In this document: positions 55,809 to 64,000 of the stretch, one piece after another
How the letters are laid out: each line of letters begins with the position of its first letter
Position numbering within the stretch: position 1 is the stretch's first letter
DNA from: Variovorax sp. S12S4
GTDB taxonomy: Bacteria > Pseudomonadota > Gammaproteobacteria > Burkholderiales > Burkholderiaceae_C
Direction: 5' to 3'
Length of the DNA: 64,000 bases
Assembly (NCBI RefSeq): GCF_023195515.1
Contig: NZ_JALPKR020000002.1
Location: 4,565,001-4,629,000 of the forward strand
Translations under genes and position numbers: made by a program
Notes under the pieces: model-generated
The model's database searches: none
What the model was told of the DNA's origin: nothing
The model's input: only the letters and a program-made list of their open reading frames with translations

Positions 55809-56478
55809 TCCAGGTCTCTGGCCCGAGCTGGTAGCCGACGCCTCGCACCGTGAGAATGAGTTTGGGCGAGAACTTGCGCCGCAGGAAATGAACGTGGACC
55901 TCGACCGCATTGCTCTCGACCTCGACGTCGAAGGTGTAGAGCGCTTCTTCGAGCTGAGAGCGCGAAAGCACCTGGTTCTTGCGGCGCACCAGGATCTCCA
56001 GCAGCCAGAACTCCTTGTTGGTCAGCGGAACGACGTTGCCATGCAGCGTTGCCATGCGATGGGAGGGGTGCAGCTTCAGCGGGCCGTGCTCCGGCTCGGC
56101 AGCACTGGGCGTCTTTCCGTTCACCCGGCGCAGCACAGCCCTGACCCTGGAGGCAACTTCGTCCAGGTCCAGCGGCTTGATCATGTAGTCGTCGGCACCC
56201 ATGTCGAGCAGGCGCACCCGTTCCCGAATGCCGCAACGCGCCGTGATCACGATCACCGAAATGGGAATGCCGCGCGTTCGGATGCTCTTGAGCAATATGT
56301 CTCCGGTGACGTCGGGCAAGCCGAGGTCAAGGAGCACACAGTCGTAGGTGCAGGACGCGAGCGACGAGAGAACGTCTTTTCCCAGGCGATTCCAGTCGAC
56401 CGCGTAGCCCGTTCGAACCAGGCCTTTGTGAACCGCGCTTCCGAGCAGTTCGTTGTCTTCGACCAGGAGAAGGCGCAT
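55801..56478 (-). CDS. OmpR-family response regulator, PmrA/QseB type
   Basis: A 225-aa response regulator. The receiver has the acidic pair in VEDNELLGS, Asp near 51 in CVLLDLGLPDVTG, and KPLDLDEV. The winged helix ends SNAVEVHVHFLRRKFSPKL, then LTVRGVGYQLG. Regulators of this class bind CTTAAG-type tandem boxes; a perfect one stands before the RTX peroxidase gene at the other end of the cluster. The kinase is encoded next on the same transcript. Confidence 0.9.
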   Translation of the reverse strand: MRLLLVEDNELLGSAVHKGLVRTGYAVDWNRLGKDVLSSLASCTYDCVLLDLGLPDVTGDILLKSIRTRGIPISVIVITARCGIRERVRLLDMGADDYMIKPLDLDEVASRVRAVLRRVNGKTPSAAEPEHGPLKLHPSHRMATLHGNVVPLTNKEFWLLEILVRRKNQVLSRSQLEEALYTFDVEVESNAVEVHVHFLRRKFSPKLILTVRGVGYQLGPETWNE

Positions 56479-56778
56479 GCGGCACCGACGTGAATGAAAC
56501 GCGGGTCAGCGCAAACGCCGCACGAACTCGGCGAGCGAGGTTCGCACCGGGGGCACCAGCGGGCTCCTCTTCGAAAGAGGGCTTTCGAAATCCATTCTTG
56601 TCTCCTCCGCCCATTGATCTTGCTCAATCGATGTTGGCTCTCGGGGTCGTCTGCTCACGCAGCGGCCGGCGGGGTCAGGTCCATCTTGCGCCATGAAAAC
56701 GGAGGTATCAATGTATAGAGTGACGAGGCAAAGTGCAACGTTTTTCTTACCTCCTCACGTTTTCTTTTGATCTATTAC

Positions 56779-57672
56779 TCAATCGGGTGAGAGCCCAAGC
56801 ACCCAGTCCTTGAACTGTTCCAGCGCCCCCGAAGCGGGCGGGCCTTCCGGGTAGGCGAAGTAGTAGCCCTGGCTCACGTCCAGGTGCCGGTCGATCGGTA
56901 CCACGAGTTCGCCGGTTCGCAATTCGCGCTCGATCAGAAGGCGCGGCGCCAGGCCCACGCCCATTCCGGCCGCCGCGGCGGCGGTCACCATGGTGAAGAG
57001 CTCGTAGCGCGGGCCGCGCGAGGCGTGCAGCGTGTAGTCCCAGCCCTGTTGCGCATACCAGTCGCGCCAGGCGTGCGCGCGCGTGCTCAGGTGCACATGG
57101 CGGCAACGCTCGAAGGCCGCTTCGTTCCACGGCCCGTTGGCATCGCGGAACGCCGGGCTGCAGACGGGAACCATCTCGCCTTCGGAAAAGATCAACCCGC
57201 CCTGCGTGCTCGGCCAGAACTGGTCGCCGAAATAGATGGCGGCGTCATAGGCGTTTTCCTGGAAAGAGAAGGGCTGCGTGCGCACCGAGAGATTGACCGT
57301 GATGTTCGGGTGCTGCCGGCTGAAATCGGGCAGCCGGGGAATCAGCCATTGGGTGGCAAAGGTGGGAACCACCGCCACTTCGAGCACAAAACCCATGTCG
57401 TGGCCGGCGCTGATCTCGAGCGTGTCGCGGCGGATCTGGTCCAGGTGGCGGCGGATGCGCGCGGCGTATTCACGGCCGGTGTCGGTGAGCGTGAGCCGCC
57501 GGCGCACGCGCGAAAACAGCGGCACGCCCAGCCGCTGCTCCAGCGTGGCCACCTGGCGCCCGACGGCGCTTTGCGTCAGCGCCAGTTCGGCCGCGGCGCG
57601 GGTAAAGCTCCCCAGGCGCGCCGAGGCCTCGAAGGCCTGCAGCGCGCCCAGGTTGGGAATGTCTTTTCTCAT
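56779..57672 (-). CDS. LysR-family transcriptional regulator, GcvA-like
   Basis: A 297-aa LysR-type regulator of the GcvA/AmpR group. The N-terminal helix-turn-helix reads PNLGALQAFEASARLGSFTR, then AAAELALTQSAVGRQVATLE. The C-terminal substrate domain includes VPTFATQWLIPRLPDFSRQH and GMGVGLAPRLLIERELRTGE. It is divergent, 85 bases away, from the FAD oxidoreductase and is the obvious candidate for its regulator. Confidence 0.9.
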   Translation of the reverse strand: MRKDIPNLGALQAFEASARLGSFTRAAAELALTQSAVGRQVATLEQRLGVPLFSRVRRRLTLTDTGREYAARIRRHLDQIRRDTLEISAGHDMGFVLEVAVVPTFATQWLIPRLPDFSRQHPNITVNLSVRTQPFSFQENAYDAAIYFGDQFWPSTQGGLIFSEGEMVPVCSPAFRDANGPWNEAAFERCRHVHLSTRAHAWRDWYAQQGWDYTLHASRGPRYELFTMVTAAAAAGMGVGLAPRLLIERELRTGELVVPIDRHLDVSQGYYFAYPEGPPASGALEQFKDWVLGLSPD

Positions 57673-57757
57673 CGTTGCTATTCTGCGTGCGGGTCTCGCG
57701 GTTTTTCCCGGCGCTTGTAAGAATGGACCTGTGGGCGAGCAGCAAGAAAGGGATTTC

Positions 57758-58930
57758 ATGCGTCGTGTGGTGATCATCGGCGGCGGGGCCATCGGCTCTG
57801 CGATTGCCTATTTTCTGAACCAGGACCCGTCGCAGGAGCCGTTCGACGTGACCGTGGTCGAGCGCGACTTCTCGTACACGCAGGCATCGTCGGCCTTGTC
57901 GGCGAGCTCGATCCGGCAGCAGTTCTCCACCGCCATCAACATCGAGATGTCGCTCTACGGCATCGAGTTTTTTCGCCGGCTTGGCGAAACCCTGCGCGTG
58001 GGCGACAACGTGCCCGACATCGGCCTGGTCGAGCCCGGGTACCTGTACCTGGCCCCACCGGAGGGCGTGGACGTGCTGCGCGAGAACCATGCAACGCAGA
58101 AGGCGCATCGGGTCGACGTGGTGCTGATGACGCCGGAACAGCTGAAGGCTCGCTTTCCGTGGATCTCGACCGAAGGCATCGCGCTGGCATCGCTGGGCCT
58201 TTCGGGTGAGGGCTGGTACGACGGCTACAGCCTGCTGCAGGCGTTCCGGAAGAAGGCCATTTCACAGGGCGCGCGCTATGTGCAGGCAAAGGCAACCGGG
58301 CTGCAGCGCAGCGGCCGCGCACTGACGGGCGTGGAGCTGGACATCGGCGATCCGCTCGAGGCCGACGTGGTGGTCAACGCGGCGGGCGCCTGGGCCGCCA
58401 AGGTGGCGGGCTGGGCCGGCATCGACTTGCCGGTGCGCGGGCGCCGGCGCATGGTGTTCAGCTTTTCGTGCCCCGACACCCTGCCGGGCTGCCCGCTGAT
58501 CATCGACACCTCGGGCATCTGGCTGCGCCCCGAAGGCCGCTGTTTCATCTGCGGCTTTGCACCGCCGCAGGACCGGGACCGCGACGATGCGCCGCTCGAG
58601 GTCGACTACCGCGTGTTCGACGATTTCATCTGGCCGGCGCTGGCTGCGCGCGTGCCGGCGTTCGAGGCCATTCGCATGACAAGCGCGTGGGCCGGCTACT
58701 ACGAGATGAACGTTTTCGACCACAACGCAATCCTCGGGCTGCATCCGGGCTGCGACAACCTCTACTTTGCCAATGGGTTCTCGGGGCATGGGCTGCAGCA
58801 ATGCCCTGCGGCGGGGCGGGGCGTGGCGGAGCTCATCCGCTACGGCGAATACCGCAGCCTCGACCTGTCGCCGGTTTCGTTTACGCGCATTCTCGAAAAC
58901 AGGCCGCTCGTCGAGAAGAACGTGATCTAG
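57758..58930 (+). CDS. FAD-dependent oxidoreductase, DAO (D-amino acid oxidase-like) family
   Basis: A 390-aa flavoprotein of the DadA/sarcosine-oxidase-like DAO family. The FAD motif is RRVVIIGGGAIGSAIAYFLN, with SYTQASSALSASSIRQQF after the second strand. The substrate domain contains VVNAAGAWAAKVAGWAGIDL, and the C-terminal FAD contact is FSGHGLQQCPAAGRGVAELI. It probably oxidises a secondary or D-amino acid. ATG 57758 has AAGAAAGGG upstream. LysR partner divergent. Confidence 0.87.
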   Translation: MRRVVIIGGGAIGSAIAYFLNQDPSQEPFDVTVVERDFSYTQASSALSASSIRQQFSTAINIEMSLYGIEFFRRLGETLRVGDNVPDIGLVEPGYLYLAPPEGVDVLRENHATQKAHRVDVVLMTPEQLKARFPWISTEGIALASLGLSGEGWYDGYSLLQAFRKKAISQGARYVQAKATGLQRSGRALTGVELDIGDPLEADVVVNAAGAWAAKVAGWAGIDLPVRGRRRMVFSFSCPDTLPGCPLIIDTSGIWLRPEGRCFICGFAPPQDRDRDDAPLEVDYRVFDDFIWPALAARVPAFEAIRMTSAWAGYYEMNVFDHNAILGLHPGCDNLYFANGFSGHGLQQCPAAGRGVAELIRYGEYRSLDLSPVSFTRILENRPLVEKNVI

Positions 58931-58982
58931 CCGGAGGCCGGGCAGAGGCGTACGATCATTCGCAAGCGAGGGCCACAGCATC

Positions 58983-60014
58983 ATGACTGCACAGGCATTG
59001 ATCGATACCGCACAGGCGCTGGTTGCCGGCGACAAGGGCTTGCTGGCCATGGACGAGAGCAACGCCACCTGCCACAAGCGCTTTGCGAAGCTGAACATTC
59101 CCCAGACCGAAGACGCGCGCCGCAGCTGGCGCGAGCTGATCGTGACCGCGCCCGGCCTTGGCGCAAGCATCAGCGGGGCGATTCTTTTCGACGAAACCAT
59201 CCGGCAGCGCACGAGCGGGGGCGCGACCTTTGTCTCGGCACTCGAAGCGGCGGGCATCATTCCGGGCATCAAGGTCGACACGGGCGCGAAGCCTCTGGCG
59301 GGCCACCCCGGCGAGACGGTGACCGAGGGCCTCGACGGCCTTCGCGAGCGGCTCGCCGAGTACGCCGGCATGGGGGCACGCTTTGCCAAATGGCGCGGCG
59401 TCATCACCCCCGGTGCCGGCTTGCCCAGCCGTGCGTGCATCGAGGTCAATGCCCATGCGCTGGCCCGCTATGCGGCCCTGTGCCAGGAGGCCGGGCTGGT
59501 TCCCATCGTCGAACCCGAAGTGCTGATGGAGGGGGACCATTTCCTCGCACGCTGCGCGGAAATCACCGAAGAAACGCTGCATGCGGTCTTCGTTCAATTG
59601 CGTTTGCAGGGCGTGCTGCTGGAGGGCATGCTCTTGAAGCCCAACATGGTCTTGCCCGGCCAGGCCTGCCCGATCCAGGAGAGCGTGGACGAAGTGGCCG
59701 ACGCCACGGTGACCTGCCTGCTGCGCACAGTGCCCGCTGCCGTGCCGGGCATCGCGTTCCTCTCGGGAGGGCAGTCGGCGCAACTTGCTTCGGCCCGGTT
59801 GAACGCCATGAACGCGCGGTTCGCATCGCGGCTGCCGTGGGCGCTTGCGTTCTCATACTCGCGCGCCGTTCAGCAGCCGGCGCTGGATGCATGGAAGGGT
59901 GAGCCCGCCAATGTCGCTGCGGCGCAGAAGGCGCTTGTGCACCGCGCCCGCTGCAACCAGGCCGCGCGCCGCGGCAACTACGACGCGCTGGCGGACGCAC
60001 CCGGGCCCGGCTGA
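58983..60014 (+). CDS. Class I fructose-bisphosphate aldolase
   Basis: A 343-aa class I (Schiff base) aldolase cleaving fructose 1,6-bisphosphate to triose phosphates. Characteristic segments are GLLAMDESNATCHKRF, FDETIRQRTSGGATFVSAL, GARFAKWRGVI, PIVEPEVLMEGDH and the Schiff-base Lys219 in EGMLLKPNMVLPG. FLSGGQSAQLASARLNAMN follows near the end. It starts 52 bases after the oxidoreductase. Class I enzymes are less common than class II in bacteria. Confidence 0.92.
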   Translation: MTAQALIDTAQALVAGDKGLLAMDESNATCHKRFAKLNIPQTEDARRSWRELIVTAPGLGASISGAILFDETIRQRTSGGATFVSALEAAGIIPGIKVDTGAKPLAGHPGETVTEGLDGLRERLAEYAGMGARFAKWRGVITPGAGLPSRACIEVNAHALARYAALCQEAGLVPIVEPEVLMEGDHFLARCAEITEETLHAVFVQLRLQGVLLEGMLLKPNMVLPGQACPIQESVDEVADATVTCLLRTVPAAVPGIAFLSGGQSAQLASARLNAMNARFASRLPWALAFSYSRAVQQPALDAWKGEPANVAAAQKALVHRARCNQAARRGNYDALADAPGPG

Positions 60015-60016
60015 GT

Positions 60017-60718
60017 TCAGGCGCCCTTTGCCGGGTTCACCAGCACAGGGGTCGACCGGTAGCTTTCCGGGAACAGCTTCTTCAGGTTTTCGATCTTCGG
60101 CATGTCGTGGATCACGATATAGCCGTGCCGCGGGTGGCGCGTAAGAAAGTCCTGGTGGTAGGCCTCGGCCGCATAAAAAGGCTTCGACATTTCGATGGTG
60201 GTCGCCAGCGGCTTGCCGAAGGTCTTGGCCTGGTTCAACTGCACGATGTAGTCCCTTGCAACGCGGGCCTGCTCGATGTTCTCGGCGAACACGGTGGAGC
60301 GGTATTGAGGGCCAGTGTCGGGCCCTTGCCGGTTCAGCTCGGTCGGATCGTGCGCTACCGAGAAATAGATCTGCAGCAGCTTGCCGTAGCTGATCTGCTG
60401 CGGGTCGTACGTGATGCGCACCGATTCCGCGTGGCCGGTGTTGCCGGAACCCACGCGCTCATAGCGTGCCGTCTTCGATTCGCCGCCGGCATAGCCCGAC
60501 ACGGCGTTGTTCACGCCCTTGACGCGCTGGAATATGCCCTGCACGCCCCAGAAGCAGCCGCCGGCGAACACGGCGGTTTCGTATTTGGTGGTGGGCGAGG
60601 CCATGACGTCGACCTTGGGCGCCGGCACGCGCCGCGCCGGCTCGGCGGACGAAGACGCGACAGGCCAGGCCAGCGCCGCGGCTGTGAGCGCGGCTGCGGT
60701 GAATGCGAGGGTTCTCAT
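60017..60718 (-). CDS. msrA: Periplasmic peptide methionine sulfoxide reductase A, single-Cys
   Basis: A 233-aa MsrA with an N-terminal signal peptide (TAAALTAAALAWPVASSSA), so the enzyme should repair oxidised methionines in the periplasm. The catalytic motif is AVFAGGCFWGVQ; other landmarks are YAGG, GHAESVRITYDP, YFSVAHDPTELNRQGPD and QYRSTVF. The only Cys in the protein is the catalytic one, so there is no resolving Cys and recycling must use an external thiol. ATG 60718 starts the signal peptide. It is convergent with the aldolase gene, two bases apart. Confidence 0.92.
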   Translation of the reverse strand: MRTLAFTAAALTAAALAWPVASSSAEPARRVPAPKVDVMASPTTKYETAVFAGGCFWGVQGIFQRVKGVNNAVSGYAGGESKTARYERVGSGNTGHAESVRITYDPQQISYGKLLQIYFSVAHDPTELNRQGPDTGPQYRSTVFAENIEQARVARDYIVQLNQAKTFGKPLATTIEMSKPFYAAEAYHQDFLTRHPRHGYIVIHDMPKIENLKKLFPESYRSTPVLVNPAKGA

Positions 60719-60889
60719 GTGCTGTCCCGTGCGAGTGAGCCATCGATGCCAGGCCGATGGGAGCGACATTGCCGCCGAAAGTGGCGTGCGTCAATGCCGC
60801 GTACCCGTGCCTTATCGACGTTTATCGACCTGCCGGTTCAGGCGCTCGACCGGCGCCTGCACGCCGGCCAGAACCCTTTGCGCCTTTTT

Positions 60890-62398
60890 TTACGGCGGGC
60901 AGGGACGCGCCGCCGCCGCACCCGGCCGCGTCGCCTGGCTGGTGGGGCTTTCGTCCACGGTGCCGAGTGGGCGAGTGAAGGTACAGCCGTAGGTCGGGGC
61001 TGCCACCGTGGCAGCTGTGACCACGTCGTCGCCCGCGGGCTTCACGCCATCGCGCTCCCACTTGATCATGGCGTCGAAGGCTTCGACCTGCTCCGCGATC
61101 GTGAAGTCGCAATGGGAGATGCCGCGCACGGCGCGCTGCACCAGCCAGTCGCTGTTGCCCTTGGCCGCAACGCGCTGGTTGTAGATCTGCTGCATGCTGA
61201 AGGGCACGTACAGGTCGCCCAGCGTGTGCAGCGAAACCACCGGGATCTTGAATTCGCCGTTCGCCTTGGGAATCCAGCGCAGGCCGTCGGTGCGCAACCG
61301 GTTGGCGTCGGGTGCCGCGGTGAGCTTGAGCACCGATGCGTTCAGCGCGGTCGTTCCCGCCACGTCGCCGTCGATGGCGTAGGTGAAGCGGTTGGTGTCG
61401 AGCGTGCTCTTGTTCAGGATGCCGTTGACGGTGCCGTCGCTGCCGAACACGCCCCAGACCGCCGCGAACGAACCGCCCTGCGTGAACCCGAGATCGAACA
61501 TCGGCCGCTCGCCGCCCGTGAGGTTCTTCACCACCGATCCGAACTTCAGGCCGGTGGCCGTGGGTGTGCCCGGAAAGGCCGTGTAGAGCGTGCCCGTGAC
61601 CTGCGTCCTGATGTCCAGCCAGTTGACGGTCGGGTACTTGGGCAGACCTGCCAGTGCCTGCGCGGCAATCTGTGCGCCTGCAAAGTAGTCGAACAGCTCG
61701 GTGTCGCCCAGCACGCCGCACATCGGCACCGCGCCGGTGTACCTGACCTTGTGGTTGGCCGTGGCGAAAGCCTCGTCCTCGATGGCCGCCGCGGTGATGT
61801 GGCCGCCCATCGAATGGCCCGTGATGTAGATTTTTGAAGGCGCCGCAAGCTCTCGGCCGTTGGCCTTGGCAATGGCGTTGAACTGCAGGGCCAGCGCGTT
61901 GGTGTCTTCGACGCCGGCGCGCACGTCATAGAAATTCTTGCTGTAGCTCGACGCGGCCCAGGCGTAGCCGTTCTGGATGAGATAGCGGCGGATCGATGGG
62001 GCGTTCACCTTCAGCAGGTTGCTTTCACCCGCATAGCCGTGCGCATACATCACCAGCTTGCCGTTCCAGTTGGCAGGCACCTCGACTTGGTATTGCGCGG
62101 CGCCGAGCATGCCTGCCCAGCGGCTGGTGGTGGCGTTGTCGACCGTGTCGCTGGCGTCCGGTGCGAGCGCCGCGAAGGTGGTGGCTGAAGCATCTGCGGG
62201 CGCGAACGAGTTGCGGCTGTCTTGCAGGCGCGTCTCTTCGGGCGGCGGCGGGGGCGGTGGAGGAGGAGGGGGCGGCGCGGGAGCCGGAGCCGGCGGCAGC
62301 GGGGTGAACGCAAAGCCGCCCCCACCGCCACCACCGCCGCAGGATGCGACGGCAAGGCTGGCTGCAAGGGCAAGAAGTGTCAGGCGCGCGGAATGCAT
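60890..62398 (-). CDS. Lipoprotein alpha/beta hydrolase with poly-Gly and poly-Pro linkers
   Basis: A 502-aa lipoprotein (signal then lipobox AVASC). After the Cys come eight Gly, then a Pro-Ala/poly-Pro tract of about 25 residues, then an alpha/beta hydrolase domain. The nucleophile elbow is YITGHSMGGH, and VVSLHTLGDLYVPF probably carries the acid region. LVMYAHGYAGE gives the oxyanion side. It resembles secreted esterases or lipases with unknown substrate. The linker would hold the catalytic domain away from the membrane. Confidence 0.82.
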   Translation of the reverse strand: MHSARLTLLALAASLAVASCGGGGGGGGFAFTPLPPAPAPAPPPPPPPPPPPPEETRLQDSRNSFAPADASATTFAALAPDASDTVDNATTSRWAGMLGAAQYQVEVPANWNGKLVMYAHGYAGESNLLKVNAPSIRRYLIQNGYAWAASSYSKNFYDVRAGVEDTNALALQFNAIAKANGRELAAPSKIYITGHSMGGHITAAAIEDEAFATANHKVRYTGAVPMCGVLGDTELFDYFAGAQIAAQALAGLPKYPTVNWLDIRTQVTGTLYTAFPGTPTATGLKFGSVVKNLTGGERPMFDLGFTQGGSFAAVWGVFGSDGTVNGILNKSTLDTNRFTYAIDGDVAGTTALNASVLKLTAAPDANRLRTDGLRWIPKANGEFKIPVVSLHTLGDLYVPFSMQQIYNQRVAAKGNSDWLVQRAVRGISHCDFTIAEQVEAFDAMIKWERDGVKPAGDDVVTAATVAAPTYGCTFTRPLGTVDESPTSQATRPGAAAARPCPP

Positions 62399-62597
62399 GG
62401 GATGTCTCTCTCCGTTCTTGTGGTGTTGGGAAGAAGAAGCCCGGCGCAGCGATGCATTGCCAGGCCGTAGAGGACGACCGTGCTATTTCGCTGGACCGGC
62501 GGCGCAGCGTAGGGGCGTTGCCGGGCGCATCGGCCCGGGCTTTCCCGTAGCTGCTATCTCGTACGCGACACCCGCGCCATGCCGGCGCGCGGAGGCC

Positions 62598-63497
62598 TCA
62601 TTCCTTGCGGCGCGTGACCACCACCGTGGCCTCAAGACCGTCGTAGGCCTCGGCGTCGCCATACCAACTGCCCGAGATCGGCGCGGCCTGTGCCGGGTCT
62701 CGCGTGACGCCGACGCGGATCAACTGGCCGCTGCCCATGAGGTTGTTGGTCGGGTCGAATGCCAGCCAGCCGACGCCCGGCAGGTAGGCCTGCAGCCAGG
62801 CGTGCGTGGTGCCGGCGCCGGTCATCGATTCGCCGGGCGACTGGGCCGCGCGGTCGAGCGCGGCGTCGTAGATGTAGCCCGAGACAAAGCGGGTGGCAAT
62901 GCCCAGGCGGCGCGTGGCTTCCATCATCAGCAGCGCGTAGTCGCGGCAACTGCCGCTGCCGAGCGCCAGCGTCTGCAGCGGGGTCTGCGTGCCTTCCTCG
63001 TCGCGCGCCTTGTATTCGAGGCTCTGGCCGATGTGCGCGTTCATGCGCGTGAGCACTTCGCGCGTGCTGTTGGGCTTGTCGGTGTGAAGGAACTGGTGGG
63101 CCCAGCGGATCAGCGTGCCGTTCGCATCGTCGTCATGGTGCGGGCGCAGGTAGTGCTCGAGGTCGAGGCGCTCCTGCACCGAATAGGCAAACGGTAGGAA
63201 CTCGGCGGCCGGGTCGAGCGCGAGTTGGTCCTGCTGCGCCGGCACATGCTCGATGGTGAAGGAACACACGATGCGCAGCTCGGTGGCCTCGCCCATGGGC
63301 TGCACCAGCGCAACCGAGTTGGAGTGCGGGTCCTGGATGAGCCGAGTGAAAGATTGCGGGCTCACCTGCAGGTCGGTGGCCAGCACCCGCAGGTCGTGGC
63401 TGTCGCGGGGCCGGAACATGACGCGGTGCAGCCCGAAGGTCACCGGTTTCTTGTAGCGGTAGACGGTGGTGTGCGTGATGTCGTACTGAATGGCCAT
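62598..63497 (-). CDS. Transglutaminase-like family protein
   Basis: A 299-aa protein with the bacterial transglutaminase-like N-terminal beta domain (YDITHTTVYRYKKPVTFGLH, FRPRDSHDLRVL) and a papain-fold core. The core has catalytic Cys in LGSGSCRDYALLMME, His in GTTHAWLQAYLPG and Asp in WLAFDPTNN. Family members act as cysteine proteases or transglutaminases; the substrate is unknown. ATG 63497 matches the usual start (MAIQYDITH). Confidence 0.87.
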   Translation of the reverse strand: MAIQYDITHTTVYRYKKPVTFGLHRVMFRPRDSHDLRVLATDLQVSPQSFTRLIQDPHSNSVALVQPMGEATELRIVCSFTIEHVPAQQDQLALDPAAEFLPFAYSVQERLDLEHYLRPHHDDDANGTLIRWAHQFLHTDKPNSTREVLTRMNAHIGQSLEYKARDEEGTQTPLQTLALGSGSCRDYALLMMEATRRLGIATRFVSGYIYDAALDRAAQSPGESMTGAGTTHAWLQAYLPGVGWLAFDPTNNLMGSGQLIRVGVTRDPAQAAPISGSWYGDAEAYDGLEATVVVTRRKE

Positions 63498-63610
63498 GCG
63501 GTGCATTCTCACGTGTTGGCGTGACCAGCGGGGGCTTTCCGTTGGCTGGCAGCGGCCCTGTGCCGCAGAATCGGCGCCCGCCCGGCCTTCAGCACCCGCA
63601 TCCACGACAC

Positions 63611-63946
63611 ATGTACTCCGCCACCTTCATCTTTGCCAAGAAGCAGTTCGACGACGAATTCCATCGCCTCGACCAGACCATTGCGGCGGCAGCGAAGTCG
63701 CTGCCCGGCTACTTGGGCGAAGAAGCCTGGGAGAACGCGGGCAACGGGCTGGTGTCGAACGTCTACTACTGGGAGTCGCTCAAAGCGCTGCAGGCACTCA
63801 TCCAGCACCCTGTGCACCAGCAAGCGAAGGCGGCGCAGGCGAACTGGCTCGATGGCTACAAGGTCGTTATTTCCGAGGTGGTGCGCGTCTACGGCGACAG
63901 CAAGATCGACCACATGCTGGCGCCGGCCGGCAACGTTGGCGCCTAG
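63611..63946 (+). CDS. ABM-domain (antibiotic biosynthesis monooxygenase-like) protein
   Basis: A 111-aa dimeric alpha+beta barrel protein: beta strand SATFIFAKKQ, helix with DQTIAAAAKSLPGY, then SNVYYWESLKALQALIQHPV and HQQAKAAQANWLDGYKVVIS. This layout fits the ABM or EthD-like family. Enzymatic or regulatory role unknown. ATG 63611 is the first in-frame ATG; an upstream TTG or GTG extension is not supported. Confidence 0.75.
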   Translation: MYSATFIFAKKQFDDEFHRLDQTIAAAAKSLPGYLGEEAWENAGNGLVSNVYYWESLKALQALIQHPVHQQAKAAQANWLDGYKVVISEVVRVYGDSKIDHMLAPAGNVGA

Positions 63947-64000
63947 GGCGCGGTTCTTTCGGTGCCGAGGGCCTTCGCCAGGTTGGCGGGCAGCGGCAGC
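63943..64000 (-). CDS. Possible C-terminal tail of a gene that continues beyond the window
   Basis: On the minus strand the last 58 bases read as LPLPANLAKALGTERTAP and a TAG stop at 63943-63945, without interruption to the window edge. The stop overlaps that of the ABM protein on the other strand. Too short to identify. Confidence 0.3.
   Translation of the reverse strand, partial: LPLPANLAKALGTERTAP

Noticed and set aside
56490..56718. Short plus-strand frames between the response regulator and the LysR gene
   Set aside because: No Shine-Dalgarno sequence, poor codon use and overlap with each other; treated as intergenic (56479-56778).

Overview
The window looks like chromosomal DNA from a high-GC betaproteobacterium, most likely Comamonadaceae of the Variovorax type. 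This rests on GC-rich coding sequence with GC-rich third codon positions, the gene families and operon layouts present, and family-typical intergenic repeats. I ran no database search. No insertion sequence, prophage, integrase or CRISPR array is visible. One tRNA (Asn) and one clear TPP riboswitch are present.

Layout. 0.2-2.9 kb: a CoxL-like molybdenum hydroxylase large subunit and an SRPBCC protein. 2.9-5.0 kb: 4-hydroxybenzoate hydroxylase pobA (one frameshift), divergent from its IclR-type regulator pobR, with a three-copy operator between them. 5.1-8.6 kb: a PmrA/QseB-type two-component system followed by a periplasmic HtrA/Deg protease whose upstream region carries a PmrA-type box. 8.6-9.8 kb: small membrane or unknown proteins. 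10.0-15.1 kb: a trimeric autotransporter adhesin (about 1425 aa once two frameshifts are bridged) and a BamE/OmpA-type lipoprotein, preceded by an unusually AT-rich region and an apparent terminated small transcript. 17.2-25.1 kb: tRNA-Asn, then thiamine genes. thiO-thiS-thiG-thiE and a TonB-dependent receptor form one run on the minus strand, thiD is divergent, and a cytX-type permease is preceded by a TPP riboswitch. 25.8-32.3 kb: sulfate assimilation (cysI, DUF934, cysH, cysD, frameshifted cysN) ending in a ferredoxin and an NADPH-ferredoxin reductase. 32.6-41.9 kb: a peptide uptake and degradation operon (RpiR regulator, isoaspartyl peptidase, GsiA-B-C-D importer, P1/DmpA-type peptidase, DppA-type peptidase). 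42.1-56.5 kb: an acetyltransferase, then a type I secretion module (TolC, a 2341-aa RTX haem peroxidase, ABC exporter, HlyD adaptor) and a second PmrA/QseB-type two-component system. 56.8-63.9 kb: LysR regulator and FAD oxidoreductase, class I aldolase, periplasmic MsrA, a lipoprotein esterase, a transglutaminase-like protein and an ABM-fold protein.

How the parts fit. The most interesting module is the secreted RTX haem peroxidase with its whole dedicated export machine. Its promoter region holds a perfect PmrA-type tandem box, and the matching class of response regulator is encoded at the far end of the same cluster. A second perfect box sits upstream of the HtrA protease beside the first two-component system. 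The cys operon seems to carry its own electron supply for sulfite reduction (ferredoxin plus reductase, no cysJ). The TonB receptor is translationally coupled to thiazole synthesis, which suggests a thiamine-related cargo.

Four apparent single-base losses, mostly in or beside G/C runs (pobA, the adhesin twice, cysN), break otherwise healthy genes. Sequencing or assembly error is as likely as real inactivation.
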